From Strongylocentrotus purpuratus (lineage: Eukaryota; Echinodermata; Echinoidea; Camarodonta; Strongylocentrotidae): a stretch of DNA of 64,000 nucleotides. The notes beneath the pieces are model-generated. The model had not been told where the DNA came from and searched no databases. It saw only the letters and a list, made by a program, of their open reading frames with translations. Position 1 is the first letter of the stretch, and every line of letters begins with the position of its first letter. The stretch spans positions 11,372,342-11,436,341 of the forward strand of contig NW_022145611.1 of NCBI RefSeq assembly GCF_000002235.5, written 5' to 3'. Shown here piece after piece: positions 1-12,087 of the stretch. The position numbers and the translations under genes are program-made.

Positions 1-2486
1 CGTTTAAGAATTTTCATCATTAAAGTATTATAATGAACACCATTTTTGTGCTCAAATTTTTAATAACGTATTTTAACATTCTCGTGCTGTTCTTCTTGTC
101 ATTTTATACGTAGTGATAGCATGCCTATAAACAGACAACCGAATCACATAATACTTTTATGTTGAATAGGTTTTGTTACGTTTCTTACACCTTTTTTTTT
201 AGCAGTATCATAAACTGCAGACTAATGCAGTTTAAGCATCAGACGGCGTAGTAAATGATTGGGTTTTCACATCAGAAGCAACACTTTTGATATTAAACAT
301 TATTGCTGTGGTTAGGTATTATATTTCATTGCATGGATAAAATAATACTTTGGTTCTTGTGTAACTGTTTACGTAAGTAAAGAGATAGAGAAAGAGAGAG
401 CGAGAGAGAGAGAGAGAGAAAAGGAAGAGAACAAAAAATGACATTATTTATTATCCTTTCATGTAATAATAAGTATGACTATGGTAACATATACTATAAT
501 ACAGTAAATTATAATAAGTATAGCACATTACATTTATAATATCTCGCTGTATGAAAATTATACACATGCTATATAGATCTCCCCCCCCCCCCCCACAAGG
601 TGAAAAGTAAATAATTTATGTCCATGATCCATGTCTGACATGTGATTCTCTTTATATTGAAAAATGTATTATGCAAAGTATATGCTATAATAAGTAAAAT
701 ATTCTGCCACGATTGTAAATTATAATCTGTGAATACTCATTATTGTTCACGTTATTTTTCTTTTTCCTTTTGTTTTCATATGTTTTCATTATTTTGTGTA
801 TGATTGATTTTTCTCTGTACATTTTGATTTCATGCTAAACAGATTATCATTCTATCATAAACCTATGTGACCATCGTCTAGTTCGATGATGTTGTACTCC
901 CATAGCTTCTGGTAGAATTCATTGGACCTTACCCTCATCCATCGACCTTTTTCCTTAATTGAATCAATAATAAGTTCCTTGGCCTTCACATCCAAAATAT
1001 CAACTTAAAATCATCCACTCCCTATTTCTTAATCGAATCACGCAATATATGATGTTTAAAGTCACATGACCTGGCATCCTATTTCTGTTGATGTAAGGGG
1101 GGATTCAATCGCAGAAAAAAGGTCAGGTACAGTGCAAATTTGAATGTATAGGATACAATGTCGGAATTCATGACCATTGTCCTTACGCTTGTGTACAGTA
1201 ATGAGATTGATGCGAAAATGTTTACGAGGAAAATCCAAGAGGGTTTATTTTTTAAACAAAAATAACATCAATTATTGATACTCGCGATTATTATGGTTAT
1301 TAACCTGTGATAGAAATCAATACACTATTGAGAATTCCTTTGTTAAATAATTATAGTTGTTGGGATTTCGCATACTTATATATATGTGCAAATGTAAACA
1401 TGAATGTTATGATATTTTGTTACGAAGAGGTAATAAGGTATTTTGAATGTTAAATCTTGACATTTTACTATAATAATGACCTTGAAGGGACAAGATACCA
1501 TTAATATTTTTTTGTTTACATAGCGATTATAATTTCATCTGAAATTGCATTTCGGTCTCAATCAAACACAACTTCAAGTCACTAAGGTGTGCGAACTGAT
1601 ATCTTTTCTATAAATGAAGACAGCGTGATCGAAAAATGCATTCTACATTGTTTTAACCGTGTGATCTAATCTGCGGTAGTGATAAGAAAGAATTGTTTCG
1701 TATTGATAGGTTCACAAACTTGGCACATAATTGCATCATCTAAATTAATATGTATTACAAAAAGGTAAAGATGTGTGCAAGAGAACATAGATTAATGCTC
1801 AAATCACTTGAAGATAAGGGCAAAATGATTAAATCAAAGACATCATCCAATTTTCCATAAATACCACCTCGAACCAACCTCACACCTGAAAACTCTCACT
1901 TGAGAGCTTTGCATTTGTAAAATAGTACTCGCCCTATTATCGTGATTGCATACTCCAATTCAGTACGTGCCAGTGTCGTGAATGAATGATGTGATATAAT
2001 GTCGCTTCATAAGGTTTTTTAACAAGCTGTAATAACATGCTGTTTACTTGGCAATCCTCACACAGAGAGAGAGAGAGAGAGAGAGAGATGAGAAATTAAT
2101 ATGGGGGAATGCAAACGGTGGAAATGTCACGTTTTCTAATAGATACTAAAATGTAGCGGTAAACGTGTTTGTAAAAGTGTAAATGGGTAAAAGTATTTTG
2201 CACGCACCGCGAAATAAAACGATATTGTTAAGATTATCTTCTCATTGATTATATAACATGAGTTTCAACCCAAATGCCGAAAAATGTGACATGGATATTT
2301 TGTTCTCAAATTATCGATGACATTTTATCCTGAGAGAAGTATTTTTAATCTGCAGTCAGGAAACTTTACTATGGCTTTTTCTCAACTTATTAGTATTCAA
2401 TAAGTATTAACAAATTTCGTACTTTTATCACCCCCCCCCCCCCTTTCATCGTTCTAGATCAAAGAGAATAAAATACAATCTGGTTT
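1..2486. other. Upstream intergenic region, no gene seen
   Basis: A+T-rich sequence without a supportable exon. It contains (GA)n runs near 395-420 and 2062-2088, and poly-C tracts near 582-594 and 2431-2443. The last few hundred bases presumably contain the promoter of the four-pass membrane protein gene that starts at 2527. Confidence 0.6.
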
Positions 2487-2497
2487 CCGCCATCTTG
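2487..2497 (-). promoter_or_regulatory. YY1-like site just upstream of the start codon
   Basis: The plus strand reads CCGCCATCTTG, the reverse complement of the YY1-type core AAGATGGCGG. It lies 30 bp before the ATG at 2527. YY1 sites of this form are typical of transcription start regions and 5' UTRs, so the placement fits a core promoter. Function is inferred from position and motif only. Confidence 0.45.
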
Positions 2498-2526
2498 TTC
2501 CATAAATCCTCTTCATTTGCTGCAAA

Positions 2527-2754
2527 ATGGTTTCGGGAGTAGTGGACACGTCCACTTCGAGTGACAACCCCGACGGAGGGGAGAAACGAAACATCACATG
2601 CTTTCGATGCTGCTCGGCTACTGCGTTATTGGTACTGCTCTCCGTCCCTCACATGATCCTGGGCCTCCCTAGTATGGTAGTGGGAGTGATCCTCTACAGT
2701 GACGCGCACATCTGGCTCGCACACACGGTATCGCCGATATGGAGTGGTGTCTGC
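2527..2754 (+). CDS. Exon 1 of MS4A-like gene
   Basis: 76 codons from ATG to the donor GTAAGT at 2755. It encodes the acidic/polar N-terminus, the Cys-rich juxtamembrane stretch, TM1 and the first half of TM2 up to SGVC. The codons are richer in G+C than the flanks, as expected for coding DNA. Confidence 0.78.
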
Positions 2755-5700
2755 GTAAGTTCAAATGTTAATTATAATAAAAAGCATTTTATTGTAAAAT
2801 CTACATAGCTTCTTATTATGGAGACCTATGAGCGAGCAATACAAAATATTAATAGCATTACTTGTGTTCTATTTTTCTTTAGATTAAAATGCAGTCATTT
2901 CCAATAAGATAACATAACAACAAGTCATGTATTTATTAATATCATTAATATAGACTATATTGGGGGATTGCTAGCGTCAAAACTATACATGAACGAGATG
3001 GCAAAAATACATATGTAGACATTTCTGATATTTGTAAGCTTAAATCAGTCGATTCATTTATGGAAGTAGCTCACTGTCATATTTTTGTTATATCAATTCA
3101 AAATCAAGCGAAAATAAAAGACCAAAGTATTTTGATAAGTTGTAGATAAGTCTATACAAGTCATATTCCTTTAAACAGTACTGTTATTTCGCCCCGTTTA
3201 GCTCAATTATGGTGTTTCTTGCCCAGAGGGGGGGGGGGGGGGGGGTAATATAGTATTAAGACATACGCTGGATGTGCCTCTCTAATAGGTGATTTTTTTT
3301 TACCCCAAAAAACCTAAACATGGGTCCCATTTTTGACAAAATACCATTAAAAATGGGTCTGTTTTTCTCAAAATTTTCGGGTGAAAAAACACCCGAAAAT
3401 TGTGGAAAATGGGCCTTATTTCGAGAAAAAAATCCCCCAAATGTCCCTCAAAAATGGGAATAGCTTGAACGGCACACCCCTGACCAAACCAAATCTGTTT
3501 CCCCCTCCCCCCCGGCGTTTGTTGTTATTTTTTGTTTCTTCAAATGCAAAGTAATTTACTTCCTATTTTTCATTAGGATGCATAATCTTATTTCTATTAC
3601 TCGTCAAAAGATAATATAAGGCTACAAAATATATATATCTGTTGTTTACTTTTTTATATCCCAGTTTTTCTTCTGCGGAGTGTTTGGAATTGTCTCTGCC
3701 AAAAGGACGTCTCCTTACACGGTAAGTACATAGGCTAATCATTATAATGAAAAGGCTCACTGCTAAAATCAATCAGTCTCTTGCTAAGCATCTTCCTTTG
3801 TCAATTACTTTCGTATGATATCAACCATCCTTTTCCCTCATAAAATGTTAACTATAACATGTATGGACTATACATTTCCATGTATTGTAGGGCAGATTTT
3901 GCTTCATTTGAGCGATTGCTTTTCGTTAGGTTGTATCGACGAACAAACATACATACTGATAGGCCTTTAAGGGATCCTTCTTTTTCATATTTTCCCCTTC
4001 TTCTTCATATTCCCCCTTCTTCTTCCCCATTATCAGTCTTTCTACCAAGAGCACACAATGCTCGTCATAGTGCTATCCATTCACTTGATTTGCCACCAGA
4101 AGCCAGATCAATATGTCGCCCTCTTGTGTCATCCCAACGAGAATCAGCTTGGTAAAAGACCTCGACATTTGGACAGACATTAAAGCAGTCATTGAAACAC
4201 ATATGTTGATACAATATAATCATAATAGTTGTATTCATTAGCCCAATTATACATTTGATGATTCCATCTCCTATTTTACTCTCATAATTTCTATGATTAT
4301 TGGCGTCTGAGTCGTACTTTACAAATTATGTTTACTTTATAAAATGTAATACACTCATTATTCATATCACGTCGTGAATGAGGCAGCTTTAATAAATGTG
4401 ACAGTTGTAGTATTCAGGTTCCATAACCATATTTGTCTCATTATCGAACATCAACGATGAGCGATAAGATTAATGATCTACGACTAAATGATATCTATTC
4501 GAGATCATCAAGGCATAATATTGCCCTGGAAATGTACTTTTTATGCTTTTGACCTCTCAGTTATAAACAAATATAACATGAACAGTCAACCAGACGATTG
4601 TAATTGATGTCATTAGTGCAATTTAATCGGTCCATGCTATGGCATCATCGAGGGGAAACAAAACAGAATTGAACATGCCATCTGCACGGATCATGAATCT
4701 TCAAAGACCATATCGGAATATTTAACGCATTATGCATACATAATGTGACATGCAAGATGCAATTCTGACTGGGAATCGACTTGCCTTGAACATGTTCTGG
4801 AAGTAAATACTGCAGATCGTGATCATGTACATTGATGTTTGTGTGGCTACGCTCTAGCTTAACATCCACTCCAAATAGTTTTCACTTGCTATGGATTCAA
4901 GTACCGATTCAAGTGATTACTTGGATTTCTCAGTTTTTTTACAGATAATTTTAATTATTGGAAATGAACTTTCCCCGTGAAAGAAACGATATAGAACTTA
5001 TTCCAAGTTGTTAGTGAGTTTTTAGAAATCTCAAAATTTGTAACAAACTTATTAATGAATCTTGCCGAGAATTTTACCTCTCATCTTTACGAGTTGTTGT
5101 TAACATTGTTAATGTTAAGTAACATTAATTTTCACTTTTGCCATCTTTGCCTATGTTTGACTTTTTTCTAATAGACTGAAAGTGCACACATATAAATATA
5201 TGGATATTTGAAGACATTGCTACAGTGATTTTCTTCCAGTTCACAAATTATCTATCACACTTATCTAAAAACCCAACTATCTGTTTGAAGTTCCAATCGT
5301 AGTTTTCTTTCCTTCTCAGATCTTTTGTTTCTCGTCGTTCTGCATCATCAGTCTAATGGTAAGCATCATCGACATGCAGCTCCTGAGACTTGGTCTAGTC
5401 AACCACACAACAGATGGACAGACATTCCTCAAGGTACTAGAAAACTGCAAGCAAAGTATAATATTCATAGTCATGTTAATCTACTGCAATCTCAATATAC
5501 TGTACGTTTAGATGTTTCGATTTTGTGTAGGATAGATAGGGAGTAAGGGGAGGGAATATGGGAACAGATACTGCGTTTATCTACCCTCATGTAGCCTATA
5601 AGCGACGGTGTCATATTGAAATGAAAGTGACATGGCTGGTTATGTCTATACCTGGCCCTTGGTCCCCTGCCCCAGAATATACCTAGATCGATGACATCAC

Positions 5701-6411
5701 CACCACCACCGTCACTACCACTACCAATAAAAACCTATATCACCGCGAGCACCATCATACCTGCCACCACCGTCATCACCATCACTACCACCTTACAGCC
5801 TATACCACCACAATCACCACCACCACAACTAAAGTCACCACTACCACCCCCAAACACCAGCATAACTACTTCCACTATCCCTACCACCATCACCATCATA
5901 CTACAACCACCATCAAAGTCACCACTGACCGCTAACACCACCATAGCTACCATCGTCACTATTGCCGCCACCAAAACCACACAGCACGTTAATCTAAAGC
6001 CTCGGTCACAAATGCCATTACGAACTGCTATACGAACGCCGTACGAACGATATTCAGACAATGGAAATTCGGGAAGACAATGGAAAAACAGGGAGATTCG
6101 TACAAAATTATCGTTCGTACGAACCTTTGTGATCGTAGCATTACCCTCATTATTAACTATCATCCAATCATTGTTACTTACCATCGTGGCTAATACTTTG
6201 ATTACCACTAATCTCTATGTTGTAGGATAACGTGGATCCTGTGATCCGGATCGCGTTGGGGATCGCAGGCGGAGAGAGTTTCATCTGTGCTCTGAGCGCC
6301 CTGTTCAGCTGCCTGGTCGGGCAGCATGTCCGCAGGACACTCCGATCCGGTGGGACACGGGTTGTCTCCAATGAACATCTCGTCGCACAAAGACAGGAAC
6401 AAATCAGACAG
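2527..6411 (+). CDS. MS4A/CD20-like four-transmembrane protein (spliced, 3' end unresolved)
   Basis: Four exons, 2527-2754, 3665-3721, 5320-5433 and 6226-6411, all begin and end in phase 0 and join into 195 codons without a stop. The donors are GTAAGT, GTAAGT, GTACTA and GTTTGT, and every acceptor is AG. The protein has a polar cytosolic N-terminus with a CFRCC cluster that could be palmitoylated. TM1 is about residues 31-57, TM2 about 70-88 (it starts PIWSG), TM3 about 96-112 and TM4 about 139-165, followed by a basic tail from HVRR. The loop between TM3 and TM4 has an N-glycosylation sequon, NHT, at residue 123. Hydrophobic segment order, the PxWSG start of TM2 and the KR after it resemble the CD20-like/MS4A family, whose members are plasma-membrane proteins linked to calcium flux and receptor signalling. 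The start is supported by AAAATGG around the ATG. Claudin-like or other tetraspan families are less likely because the W-GLW-C-C pattern is absent. The terminal exon is not certain. Confidence 0.72.
2755..3664 (+). other. Intron 1 of MS4A-like gene with foldback sequence
   Basis: A 910-bp intron. It holds an 18-base poly-G tract (3228-3245) and, at about 3290-3480, a foldback repeat described separately. The acceptor follows a T-rich stretch and reads CCCAG at 3660-3664. Confidence 0.6.
3290..3482. repeat. Foldback (MITE-like) element in intron
   Basis: It contains a perfect 11-bp inverted repeat, ATTTTCGGGTG at 3373-3383 and its complement at 3390-3400 around six A's. A second inverted pair (CCCATTTTT and AAAAATGGG) lies just to the left, and several ATGGG repeats occur. 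The multi-stem arrangement suggests a non-autonomous foldback transposon. Its boundaries are approximate and no target-site duplication was identified. Confidence 0.45.
3665..3721 (+). CDS. Exon 2 of MS4A-like gene
   Basis: 19 codons, phase 0 at both ends, starting FFFCGVFGIVSAKR. It completes TM2 and the short basic cytosolic turn before TM3. It is preceded by AG and followed by GTAAGT at 3722. Confidence 0.72.
3722..5319 (+). other. Intron 2 of MS4A-like gene
   Basis: About 1.6 kb of A+T-rich sequence with no repeat or exon that I can support. It ends in a pyrimidine-rich acceptor, CTTTCCTTCTCAG. Confidence 0.6.
5320..5433 (+). CDS. Exon 3 of MS4A-like gene
   Basis: 38 codons, phase 0 at both ends. 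It encodes TM3 (beginning IFCFSSFCIISL) and most of the extracellular loop with the NHT sequon. The donor GTACTA is weaker than the others, but the reading frame carries on exactly into exon 4. Confidence 0.72.
5434..6225 (+). other. Intron 3 of MS4A-like gene with degenerate ACC repeats
   Basis: A 792-bp intron. 5693-5985 is a degenerate (CAC/ACC)n triplet array that gives a Thr/Pro/Ile-rich open frame on the plus strand and a Val/Gly-rich one on the minus strand. These frames are products of the repeat, not genes. The acceptor is TTGTAG at 6220-6225. Confidence 0.6.
6226..6411 (+). CDS. Exon 4 of MS4A-like gene
   Basis: 62 codons from DNVDPVIRIALG to QEQIRQ, phase 0 at both ends. It encodes TM4 and a basic, polar cytosolic tail. 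The donor is GTTTGT at 6412. The coding sequence is clearly richer in G+C than the flanks. At least one more exon, or a short read-through tail, must follow. Confidence 0.75.
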
Positions 6412-8916
6412 GTTTGTTTGCGGGCTACATTTACATACATTTCTAGAATTGTTTGTCATTTTAAAAGCCTTTCTCCGAAATGGACCCAGAATTACCCTTC
6501 GTATTTTAGTCTATGGAATATACTCAGAACTATAGTTAGAGCTTATTCTTTTAATGTAAATTATTTTACGAAATTATCTCTTCTTGAACAGACCAATCGG
6601 TACGAAACTAAAGTTTCTGCCTTCTTGAACAGATTTTATTTCAGCAGACGTGTTATGGGTATGCGTAAGCTGCAACACAATTAACGAGCGATGTGTTTTA
6701 GGACATCTAGAGATTTGATTATAGACTTTATCATAAATGTTGTGATGTTGATTTTCAAGCGATGTTGTTAGGACATCTAGAAATGTGATTATAGACTTTA
6801 TCATTATTGTTGTGATGTTGATTTTCATGTACGTTTATATTTTGTAATTTAGAATGAAGCTTTATCAAAGAGAAGATTTAATTTTTAAATAAATATGCAA
6901 AGTTAAACGTTTAGATGGAGAAAAATGAAAAGCAAAGCGCAAAAGCCAGCTTGCAGTCAGTAGATGTCTGAGAGTTTTTGTTAGTAAAATAAATATATGA
7001 AAAATAAAAAGACTAGCTGATTTGAAGAAGTAAAAAGAAGATATTTTATAGCACGTATAGATTATAAAATGAGAAGGAAAAAAATACCTCCATCCTCTCC
7101 GAAATTGATGTCTTTTTTTAAATTATAATTTCCAATATTTTATTGTTATATTCCTAAACATGTAACAACAATGTAAATGTGAATGCATTCAATTAGCTTT
7201 TATCACTTTTTTTTCTTCTAAAAAAAAAATTCATTTAGCATATTCTATATTCACATTTTGCATGCATTTCTTAGAAATAGTTGAGATGTGTATTTACCAT
7301 TTTTAATGATGTAATGTATTATCATTTTTGCTATATACTAGAGTAGATTTTGCATAATGATTAGAGTAAATCATGATGTATATGATGATAAGTTTCACCC
7401 GATTTTAATGCATAATTTGAACGAAGTTTGACACATTTAATAGAAAAATTAATCATCCATTTACATGTAATCATTATACATATTCATCATATTCGTTTAT
7501 TGTCCGTTATATATTACAATACCTATTCTAATCATTCTTTGATGCATTAGGTTTTAGGTAGTAGAATTAGGGTTGAATGAAGACCAATCATATGTCATTA
7601 ACAGTCTTTCCACTCCTAACTTATACCGGAATATGTTACTAGAGTGTGATTTTCATGAATTTCTCTCCTCATGATATTTATCATATCTTAACTCACCATC
7701 TTTATATCATACTTTATATTCCCCTTATTTGTGCAACTCTGTAATGTGCACTTATTTTCATGTCGTTATGAAAGTCTCCATGACGCACCAAATTACGGTC
7801 ATTAGCATGCAATTTTCCACTTTCTTCGTTATTATTCAAATATATTAATATATACATGAATATTCACTTATCACTTCTAACGAATATACCTTTCTCCCTT
7901 TCATCATTCCTCTAACTTGATAATCGTTTCATTCCCTCAGCAAAATTGTGTTCTATATGATATTTCTAACAACTTCACATTGTTGCTTCTTATCTCGATA
8001 GAAAATATCAGATCTGGAGGGCATTATGATGCACTTTCTTCTTCCTTTTTCTCACATTCACCGTAACTTAACCGTTTAACATAACTTTTCTTGTTTTGCG
8101 TCGTAGTCTTAGATTTGTTTCTTTGTTCACGTCCTTCTGTTGCATTCGAGCCCAGTTTGAGTAAGTTTTGTCGACGAGCTTTGCGTTATCTATGCTGCGA
8201 TCAAAATAATACAGCTTATTTCTTCAGCCGTCACTCCCAGAGCTTGCTTTGAAATCATACGATCAACTTCTCCTTCTGTAGTTGTCATATTTTCTAATAT
8301 AGTTTATGATCAGTGCCACGAAATATTTGGTTCAATAATTTGTAAGCCAAAGACTCTTCTGTAAATCAAATATAATCATTAATTCAGGAACGCAAATAAA
8401 TGATAAACATGTTCTTGCAATATCATGTACCGTCTATAAAAATGGAGCATTGTCACTGTTATTGAGATGGCAACATGCAGTTAGTAAGTCGCAATGATTA
8501 AATGAAGAGAACTATGTACAAAGGAAAGAAATATATAGTCGGGAGACGTAATCAATGTCTTTTTTGTAATGGTACATGTTCATTTGGAAATTAAACTGCA
8601 TTTTCTTTTAAATCTGTATCTAGCTCCATAAGTTCTCATCGTATGATTAAAGTATAGATACTTGATTTGACGAAGATAATTCTAATGGCATAGATCGACA
8701 TATTTTAACATGTTTCTTTCATTCACTGTATTTTCTTATTAGACTATGACTTTATCAAATAGAGTTTTTCATTGTATGCATTATACTTCTTTAGAATTCA
8801 CAGATCTCTAATACTCGCATGTGTGTTTGCATTCTAATAATAAGCCTCTTGGAGTGATCCCACTTGCTGATCCTTGCTTGCTGCAAGTATTGCAGCACAC
8901 TGCAGCTAATTTCGTT
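6412..8916. other. Non-coding region with one tandem duplication
   Basis: A+T-rich; probably the last intron or 3' flank of the MS4A-like gene. Apart from the 71-bp tandem duplication at 6687-6828 I see no structured feature or exon. Confidence 0.5.
6687..6828. repeat. Two-copy 71-bp tandem duplication
   Basis: Copies at 6687-6757 and 6758-6828 share the shape AGCGATG...AGGACATCTAG...ATTATAGACTTTATCAT...GTTGTGATGTTGATTTTCA. They differ by a few substitutions and one compensated indel. This is visible directly in the sequence. Confidence 0.85.
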
Positions 8917-9206
8917 CACTTTGCCGATTGGGCAAGAGTCGGGTGCCGAGCGGACGCCGAGTTAGCTCGACACAACATGCGAAGGACTCAAGAAACAACT
9001 CTGGAAAGTTCGGCGTAGATCGTATTAACTCGTCTACAGACACTGACTACAAGTGATCCGAATGCACGTATGGTTTAAATATTCGCGCGCGTCAGTTCTG
9101 CGAGCTATCCCGAGCTCCGAGCTATCCTCTGACGCTTCCCGAGCTATGCACGAGCAGCGCCAAACCCAAATCGGCAACCTTTCGGCACCCGACTCGGCAA
9201 AGCGAT
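8917..9206. repeat. Foldback element with TGCCGA-rich terminal inverted repeats
   Basis: A G+C-rich island in A+T-rich flanks. GAGTCGGGTGCCGA (8936-8949) and its perfect complement (9184-9197) bracket it. The outer ends CACTTTGCCGA and TCGGCAAAGCG are also inverted, and a third pair matches TTGCCGATTGGG with one inserted base. The interior has direct repeats of CGAGCTATCC. This looks like a MITE-type non-autonomous DNA transposon. I found no convincing target-site duplication. The open frame at 8821-9018 overlaps the left arm and is not a gene. Confidence 0.6.
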
Positions 9207-11720
9207 AACATCTTTCGTCTAATCTTCAACTTTGTCTCCTTTAATGCATGGTGTGAACAAACAGTTAGAAATAGAATTATTAGACCATCCCGCCTGTAAT
9301 ACTGACCATCCCTCTATAACGACTGTCTGTCTTTAACGGCCACTATATCAAAGTGATGAGGTCTAATTCTAATTGTGCATCAGTCTTGCGTTATAACAAG
9401 AAGCCATTCTTTTGTGCTGTATTTTCCTTCGAGATGTCCATGATTAGATTGTATATTTCGGGGGCTAATGTATCCTCGCCTTTCACAGGAGAAAGAAGCT
9501 CCCAATAGATCAGGTTGGTTGGTTATTCGGACGACCCTGCCTTTGCTCAGCTCAAAATCCAGAGATCATGGATTAGACAAGGATTAACTAATCCCCACCA
9601 AGGTGAGAACACAGGGTGAGAGTGCCCCAAGCAGTAATTTCATCCCCTCGTCCATTGTGGAGGACTTTGAAGAGTTTTAAAATATTTGCATGACTTGCGA
9701 TGATCCGTCGCAAAATATGTCATGCTTATGATTGGTTTATGAATGAACTTTTACAATTATTGGCTACAAATATTCTTTGAAAGGAATGATATCGCCGAGA
9801 TGGGCTCACCTCTATCATAAAACCTCAAATCCTCGAAAAGTAGGTACAGAGCATCAAACGGGTGACGAATGCAACGAGTTCGTCACGTACAACCTCTCTA
9901 TAGATCTTCTTTCGAGGGAATTCTCTAGGCCGTCACCCTTTAAAAAACTATTCCTTTCATGCACCGGGGCGTCCCTCGACCCTTTTCAATGGGGCTGAAG
10001 GCTTTACAATTTAAAATTCGTTGATTGTAGGTAACACACATTCTAAACAAGCAAGTTAAAGAAAAAGAGACAAGAAATAAACCCTCATATTTGTAAATTT
10101 GCTGACGGACCAAAACAAAACACAAAGAATTAGAAGTTTCCGTCTTATGGACGTTCAGACGGGCACGCCCCCTCCCCCCCCCCCCCCGAACATGGAAAGC
10201 TTGAAACAGCCATCAATGTTTTTCATTTATTTTGTAGGTTACAAATAGTAGAAATGTACTTTCTCAATTAAGATAAGCTTATGTTTTGCTTTTTAGCTTA
10301 TAAATTACCACACTCACAGTAACTATAGTTTGAGATGTGTCAAAATAGCTGCTGGACCGTAAGGCTTTGTGTGGTACTGTGTACTTAAATCAAATAATAG
10401 ATGCAAATGCATTAACACGTGGTCCAAATTAGATGTCGTGATTTTTTTGTTTCCCCGTGCCATAATGCTTTTGTTGCAAAAACAAACGTTATTGTAACCA
10501 GATTCTAAGACTTTGTAGTAGCCAAGCTAGAAATGAGTTTTAGATAGTAAATTGAAAATTTATTCGCAACCTTTCAATTTTTGAACATTTTCATTTTTGT
10601 TGAGTCAAGTGAAATGCTTGTTAGATTTGTGAGAAAGCGGAATTACACGTATTAGAAGCAACCTCCTAATTTCTACATTCTCTATTGTGACAATCAAAAA
10701 ACGGCTCGTTTGAAAATTTTGTTGGAAAGTGCCGAATTGGGAATTTCCACTTTTTAAGTGAATATAGACAAACGTTAGAGCGCCACAAAAAAAAATCAGA
10801 TTACTATTTACAAACAAATTCGTCACAATGGTTTAAATTATTGTGAATTATTTTCATGATACATCAAAAGATATCTTCTTTACATACAGTTTACATGTTC
10901 AAACTGTCAAAGATATAATTTTTTGTTGCATGTGTCATAGAACCAATTCTTCACAATCAGATCGTCATTATCGTTTTCATCATTATTATTACTAATGAGT
11001 GATATTTCGTTTCAGACACAGATTAAAATATCCTTTAGATACACACCCATTACTAAGGTATTTAATATTCCTCTCTGTATTATATAATCAAAGAAAAAGC
11101 AGAAATAAATGTTTGTCAGATCATCTGCGTATAATTAAAATAATTGTTTTTTGTGCTTTGAGAATAACTGTTTTGCATTGCACAATTCTGTATCGTTTTG
11201 TCATTGGCACAGATTTGACTCTACAACAATGAAATAACAGGAATAGTATAAACATTAAGATCATTATAATGAAATGTGTAAAATATTATAATGTGCTTGC
11301 TCTCTCTCTCAATCTGTTTAAACCCATTTACACATGCATTCAGGTGACAGGTGTTCTGGACATAGAACCAACGGCATAACATAAATATATACTGATCATT
11401 CGTCTTTTCCTTCTTCGTTTATCTTCCTCTTCTTTTTGTATATTTTTTACATTTCGTTGCTATTATACTTTTGTTTTGTTCATTCAATCTTTTTTTGTAG
11501 TAAAGATTTTGCTATTTATCTTTATTTTTTGGATGCCTTCTTGATCTCCATTCCTTTTAAAACCTTTTGAATGATTAAATAGTTAAATAGTTCTTACGAT
11601 AAAAGTAATATTTTCTTTATTCCTAATGCTCTTAATTAAAACCACTGTACATTTATATTGTTTCTACTGCACGTACTATAATTACTGCGACTATTACTTT
11701 TATTACTTCTACTTCTTCTT
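9207..11720. other. Non-coding region, possible alternative terminal exon
   Basis: Mostly featureless A+T-rich sequence, with a poly-C tract near 10173-10187. A possible terminal exon of the MS4A-like gene (9489-9587) lies here. A shorter one (11 codons after the AG at 11341-11342) is also formally possible. Confidence 0.5.
9489..9587 (+). CDS. Possible terminal exon of MS4A-like gene (alternative 1)
   Basis: After the acceptor TTTCACAG there are 32 in-phase codons (EKEAPNRSGWLV...) and a TAA. The phase matches exon 4 and the hydrophilic start would suit a cytosolic tail. There is no independent support, and it competes with the candidate at 12425. Confidence 0.2.
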   Translation, partial: EKEAPNRSGWLVIRTTLPLLSSKSRDHGLDKD

Positions 11721-11732
11721 ATGATGCTGCTG

Positions 11733-11778
<46 letters not shown>

Positions 11779-12087
11779 CTCTACTTCTACTCCCCTCCTC
11801 CTTCTACTCCCCTCCTCATTCTCCTCCTCCTCCTCCCCCTCCTCCTCCTCCTCCTCCTCCTTCTCCTCCTCCTCCTCCTCTTCCTCCTCCTCCTCCCCCT
11901 CCTCCTCCTCCTCCTCCTCCTCCCCCTCCCCCTCCTCCTCCTCCTCCTCCTCCTCCTCCTCCCCCTCCTCCCCCTCCTCCTCCTCCTCTTCCTCTTCCTC
12001 CTCCTCCTCCTCCTCCTCCTCCTCCTCCTCCTCCTCCTCCTCCTCTTCCTCCTCCTCCTCCTCCTCCTCCTTCTCCTCTTCCTTTTC
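11733..12087. repeat. Long (CTA)n/(TCC)n polypyrimidine microsatellite
   Basis: (CTA)n runs from about 11733 and is followed by about 300 bp of (TCC)n with CCC and TTC interruptions. The plus strand is almost entirely pyrimidine. Translation gives poly-Leu/poly-Pro on one strand and poly-Arg on the other; these are products of the repeat, not proteins. Confidence 0.95.

Noticed and set aside
5691..6230. Thr/Pro-rich 179-codon frame and 157-codon frame on the other strand
   Set aside because: Produced by a degenerate ACC triplet array inside intron 3 of the MS4A-like gene.
8821..9018. 65-codon frame with near-normal codon composition
   Set aside because: It overlaps the left arm of the inverted-repeat element and the G+C content comes from that element.
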